Assembly: GCA_035236585.1 (NCBI GenBank)
Contig: CP141127.1
Span: forward strand, 74,939,495-75,003,494
DNA: 64,000 nt
Direction of reading: 5' to 3'
Origin: Warburgia ugandensis
Taxonomy: Eukaryota > Streptophyta > Magnoliopsida > Canellales > Canellaceae
Made by a program: the position numbers and the translations under genes. The notes under the pieces are model-generated. The model was not told where the DNA came from, ran no database searches, and was given only the letters and a program-made list of their open reading frames with translations. Of this stretch, positions 63,991-64,000 are shown in pieces (the stretch's first letter is position 1; every line of letters begins with the position of its first letter).

Positions 63991-64000
63991 GAGGCCCTTG

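Overview
This is nuclear DNA of a flowering plant, species not determinable from the window. The evidence is an intronless ATL-type RING-H2 gene, long plant LTR retrotransposons with a degraded tRNA-Asp-type primer site, an RTE-like LINE fragment with a (TGA)n tail, Au-like SINE pieces and long (CT)n runs. Only one host gene is well supported. About three quarters of the window is old, nested and mutated transposon sequence.

Layout. 1-3950 is low-copy or degenerate sequence without a recognisable gene. 3950-6100 is the gene island, where CpG is not depleted: an ATL42/ATL43-like RING-H2 ubiquitin ligase on the minus strand (4461-5744) and, tail to tail with it, a short plus-strand open frame with a membrane segment (4044-4457, doubtful). 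6100-12640 is intergenic, with a possible transcribed leader near 8.6-9.1 kb, two partial SINEs and a diverged 300-base repeat family. 12.7-14.0 kb is an LTR remnant.

From 14003 to 63296 the sequence reads as one Tat-lineage Ty3/gypsy element on the minus strand, blown apart by later insertions. Its LTRs lie at 14003-18494 and 61896-63296. Its RNase H, reverse transcriptase and gag pieces lie at 19.4-20.2, 33.9-35.5 and 57.3-58.1 kb. Inside it are: a 2.9-kb solo LTR (14504-17425); an Athila-like element X (20201-33928) which itself carries a LINE and a solo LTR; a second Athila-like coding region (36.4-42.0 kb) joined head to head with an inverted partner; and, within the partner, element Y (42443-53144, target duplication ATTAT). 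Y's 3' LTR holds a TGTAACA-ended insertion (47740-52130) containing a chromovirus integrase tail, and that coding sequence is split by another solo LTR (48499-50782, perfect GTATT duplication). The nest is five levels deep.

63297-64000 begins another LTR element on the plus strand (LTR end, primer site, gag).

No transposon protein is intact. Stops often sit where related proteins have Trp or Gln, and the tRNA-Asp-type primer sites and some target duplications differ mainly by C-to-T/G-to-A, as expected for long-methylated silenced repeats. I found no tRNA, rRNA, CRISPR or bacterial-type system.
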